Assembly: GCA_025363575.1 (NCBI GenBank)
Contig: JANYDM010000105.1
Location: forward strand, 1-11,276
Length of the DNA: 11,276 nt
From: Betaproteobacteria bacterium
Lineage (GTDB): Bacteria; Pseudomonadota; Gammaproteobacteria; Burkholderiales; SG8-41
Direction of reading: 5' to 3'
The notes beneath the pieces are model-generated. The model was not told the origin of the DNA and searched no databases. It was given only the letters and a program-made list of their open reading frames with translations. Below are positions 9,793-11,276 of the stretch, piece after piece. A program made the translations under genes and the position numbers. Numbering within the stretch: position 1 is the stretch's first letter; every line of letters starts with the position of its first letter.

Positions 9793-10611
9793 ATGCCGAC
9801 TGCTCACGTCGCCGCCGACCTGGACATGCACTACCTGATCGACGATTTCACCGATCCGTGGAGCAAACCGGAAACCATTTTGCTCTTGCACGGCAGCAGC
9901 GAGAGCAGCGCAATGTGGTTCGGCTGGGTGCCGCACCTCGCGCGCCGGTTTCGCGTGGTGCGCCCGGACATGCGCGGCTTCGGAAAATCGACGCCGATGC
10001 CGCGCGACTACGCCTGGAAGATTGACGACGTCGTCGACGACTTCGCGAACTTGATGCAGCAACTCGGCATCGAACGCTTTCACCTCGTCGGGGCAAAAAT
10101 CGCCGCCACCCTCTCACGCCGCCTCGCCGCGCGCTTTCCCGATCGCGTGCAAACGCTGACGTTAATTGGCGCGCCGCCGCCGCGCCGCGATCACAAGCCC
10201 GGCACGCTCGATTCGTGGCTCGGCCGGATCGAGCGCGAAGGCGTCGAGAGCTGGGCGCGCAGCACCATGGCCGGCCGCCTCGGCAGCAAATTTCCGCGCG
10301 CAGGATATGACTGGTGGGCGAAGCTGATGGGCGGCACGCCGCAATCGACCGCGCTGGGGTTCGTCGGCACCATCCCGAGTTGGAACGTTGCCGCCGACCT
10401 GCCGAAGATAAAATGCCCGACGCTGGTCATCACTACCGAAGGCAGCGCGCTCGGCACGGTCGACGACACGCGCGCGTGGCAGCAGAAAATTCCAAATTCG
10501 ACTTTGGTCGCGCTGCCCGGCGATTCATTTCATGCCGCAGCGACGGATGCGGACCGCTGCGCGCAGGAAGTGCGGGAGTTTATTTTGCGCGAGCGGGGAA
10601 AGCGCGCGTAA
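9793..10611 (+). CDS. Alpha/beta-hydrolase-fold protein with altered nucleophile elbow
   Basis: A 272-residue cytoplasmic alpha/beta-hydrolase-fold protein with no signal peptide. The fold is clear: oxyanion-hole HG at H33-G34 (ILLLHGSSESS), RPDMRGFGKS at 57-66, the nucleophile-elbow region HLVGAKIAA at 97-105, and a C-terminal GDSFHAAA carrying the expected catalytic His, H247. Oddly, the usual G-x-S-x-G reads G100-A101-K102-I103-A104, so lysine replaces the catalytic serine. The acid region after strand 7 (VITTEGSALGTVDD) also lacks the usual Asp position. E216, D224 or D225 could substitute. It may therefore be a non-hydrolytic member or use different chemistry. The ATG has a good ribosome binding site, AAGAGGA (9778-9784). 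It follows the Bug gene by 80 bases, a pairing that might reflect handling of the Bug ligand, but this is inference. Confidence 0.85.
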   Translation: MPTAHVAADLDMHYLIDDFTDPWSKPETILLLHGSSESSAMWFGWVPHLARRFRVVRPDMRGFGKSTPMPRDYAWKIDDVVDDFANLMQQLGIERFHLVGAKIAATLSRRLAARFPDRVQTLTLIGAPPPRRDHKPGTLDSWLGRIEREGVESWARSTMAGRLGSKFPRAGYDWWAKLMGGTPQSTALGFVGTIPSWNVAADLPKIKCPTLVITTEGSALGTVDDTRAWQQKIPNSTLVALPGDSFHAAATDADRCAQEVREFILRERGKRA

Positions 10612-10623
10612 TCAGATTTGGCG

Positions 10624-10806
10624 GTAATGCATTCTTCCCCGAGGGCAGCCCGGGAGGCCAGAATGACTTTTTTTCCGCAGTATCCGCTGCCGCGCATGGT
10701 GGCGACGGCGTGGCTGCTCGCGTCGGTCGTGATGCTGATCCGCACGCTGTTGCGTCCCGAACTCTACGGCAACGACCGGGCCGGGCCACGCTAAAGTAAT
10801 GCATTC
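10624..10806. repeat. 11-base direct repeat flanking the small membrane-protein gene
   Basis: GTAATGCATTC occurs at 10624-10634 and again, identically, at 10796-10806. The two copies sit just upstream of the ribosome binding site and just after the stop codon of the 43-residue gene. Each contains the palindrome ATGCAT. No inverted repeats or transposase accompany them, so an insertion origin is only a possibility. Confidence 0.6.
10663..10794 (+). CDS. Small single-helix membrane protein, 43 residues
   Basis: An unrecognised small protein beginning MTFFPQYPLPRMVA and ending YGNDRAGPR. A hydrophobic helix spans about residues 12-30 (VATAWLLASVVMLIRTLL region), preceded by a short N-terminal part with one Arg and followed by a charged tail. 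By the positive-inside pattern the tail is probably cytoplasmic. Support that it is real comes from GGGAGG at 10652-10657, 5 bases before the ATG, which is a near-perfect ribosome binding site. Further support is a membrane-protein-like composition unlike a random GC-rich frame, and its fit in an otherwise empty 220-base gap. It follows the hydrolase gene by 51 bases on the same strand and converges with the 91-residue gene. No function can be assigned. Confidence 0.6.
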   Translation: MTFFPQYPLPRMVATAWLLASVVMLIRTLLRPELYGNDRAGPR

Positions 10807-10831
10807 GGATGATTTTCCGTTCGGAACAGTC

Positions 10832-11107
10832 CTAGTGCTCCCGCGTATCCCGGGCCAACATTTCATTCGTGCGGCTGATCATGCCTTCGAGTATTTCCTC
10901 GCTGAGTTTGAGCATCTCGGGCTGATTGAGTGCCGTTGCCGAAATCCGGCCGCGCAGGATGTTCAGGATGGCCTTGTGTACCGATTCCTTCTGATTATGG
11001 TCGAGCGATCGCGTGATGGTCGCAAGTAAATATTCGATGACTATGTTCTGGACGGCCAGTTGCGCCATCAGCATGGTTACGGGGTCGGTCGGGTCAGCCT
11101 CGCTCAT
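10832..11107 (-). CDS. Hypothetical helical protein, 91 residues
   Basis: I do not recognise this family. The 91-residue product is rich in Leu, Ile, Met, Glu and Asn and looks wholly alpha-helical. Likely helices are about residues 8-35 (TMLMAQLAVQNIVIEYLL and on), 38-52 and 60-84 (QPEMLKLSEEILEGMIS). There is no signal peptide and no clear membrane segment. It reads like a soluble helical-bundle or oligomerising protein. The ATG at 11105-11107 has GGAG 7 bases upstream on its strand, supporting the start. It converges with the small membrane-protein gene, 37 bases apart. It lies 50 bases downstream of the stop of another minus-strand gene that runs off the window, so the two may be co-transcribed. 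Confidence 0.7.
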   Translation of the reverse strand: MSEADPTDPVTMLMAQLAVQNIVIEYLLATITRSLDHNQKESVHKAILNILRGRISATALNQPEMLKLSEEILEGMISRTNEMLARDTREH

Positions 11108-11157
11108 GTGATTTCTCCGAATGCTCGGTTTTCACTCCGCTCTCACTTTTGATGAAG

Positions 11158-11276
11158 CTAAACCGCGACCAGCGAGGATGCCGGCGGCAATGAAACGCCG
11201 CGCATTCTGTTGATAGTCAGCGCCGCCTCGTCCAGCGTGCGCAGCGTACCGGTGTCGAGCGGCAGGGCCTGCGCGC
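11158..11276 (-). CDS. 3' end of an unidentified minus-strand gene (partial)
   Basis: An open frame enters from the right edge and ends at TAG (11158-11160), giving 38 C-terminal residues that include the stretches TLRTLDEAALTINRMRGV and SLPPASSLVAV. Codon use, with third positions mostly G or C, fits the neighbouring genes, and the frame lines up upstream of the 91-residue gene on the same strand. The fragment is too short to assign a family. The start and most of the protein lie outside the window. Confidence 0.5.
   Translation of the reverse strand, partial: AQALPLDTGTLRTLDEAALTINRMRGVSLPPASSLVAV

Noticed and set aside
10815..10826. A small hairpin TTCC-GTTC-GGAA between the two convergent genes
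   Set aside because: The stem is only four to five pairs and has no T-run on either strand, too weak to call a terminator.

Overview
This is a GC-rich stretch of bacterial chromosome. The gene set and order point to a betaproteobacterium, broadly Burkholderiales-like and quite possibly an uncultured environmental lineage. The best evidence is uvrA divergent from an MFS transporter and ssb, an arrangement familiar from Betaproteobacteria. Other evidence is an orphan Bug/TctC-type solute-binding protein (a family hugely expanded in that class), a MOFRL-type glycerate 2-kinase, and high-GC codon use. No phage, transposase, CRISPR, tRNA or rRNA gene is visible.

Left block (1-2970, minus strand): an MFS transporter with a C-terminal ferredoxin-like tail, then ssb, then a short-form phosphate acetyltransferase gene (pta). 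They read in one direction with gaps of 20 and 38 bases and probably form one transcription unit. A 68-base intergenic region separates the MFS gene from uvrA on the plus strand and holds a good sigma70-type promoter for uvrA. uvrA has no plausible ATG start; a TTG at 2969 is the best start. ssb and uvrA both serve DNA replication and repair. The MFS protein and Pta are metabolic or transport genes beside them.

Middle block (5852-7808, plus strand): uvrA is followed by an unusual AT-rich array of 8-base units, GTGATTAR, arranged as four direct copies facing four inverted copies. It abuts the GTG start of the glycerate 2-kinase. After the kinase comes a 79-base imperfect palindromic element whose tips (CCGTTCG / CGAACGG) resemble a dispersed proteobacterial repeat family. 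Next is a small membrane protein of the MAPEG superfamily with a very strong ribosome binding site.

Right block (7811-11276): a lipoprotein of the family 3 amino-acid-type solute-binding proteins starts 2 bases after the MAPEG stop. It is followed by a Bug-family periplasmic binding protein and an alpha/beta-hydrolase-fold protein whose nucleophile elbow carries lysine where the catalytic serine should be. A 43-residue single-helix membrane protein with a strong ribosome binding site follows, framed by an 11-base direct repeat. It converges with a minus-strand gene for an unrecognised 91-residue helical protein. The last 119 bases hold the 3' end of another minus-strand gene. Neither binding protein has permease or ATPase genes beside it.

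Most of the window is ordinary chromosome. The points most worth a second look are the lysine-substituted hydrolase, the two intergenic repeat structures and the unannotated small membrane protein. I see no convincing new multi-gene system.
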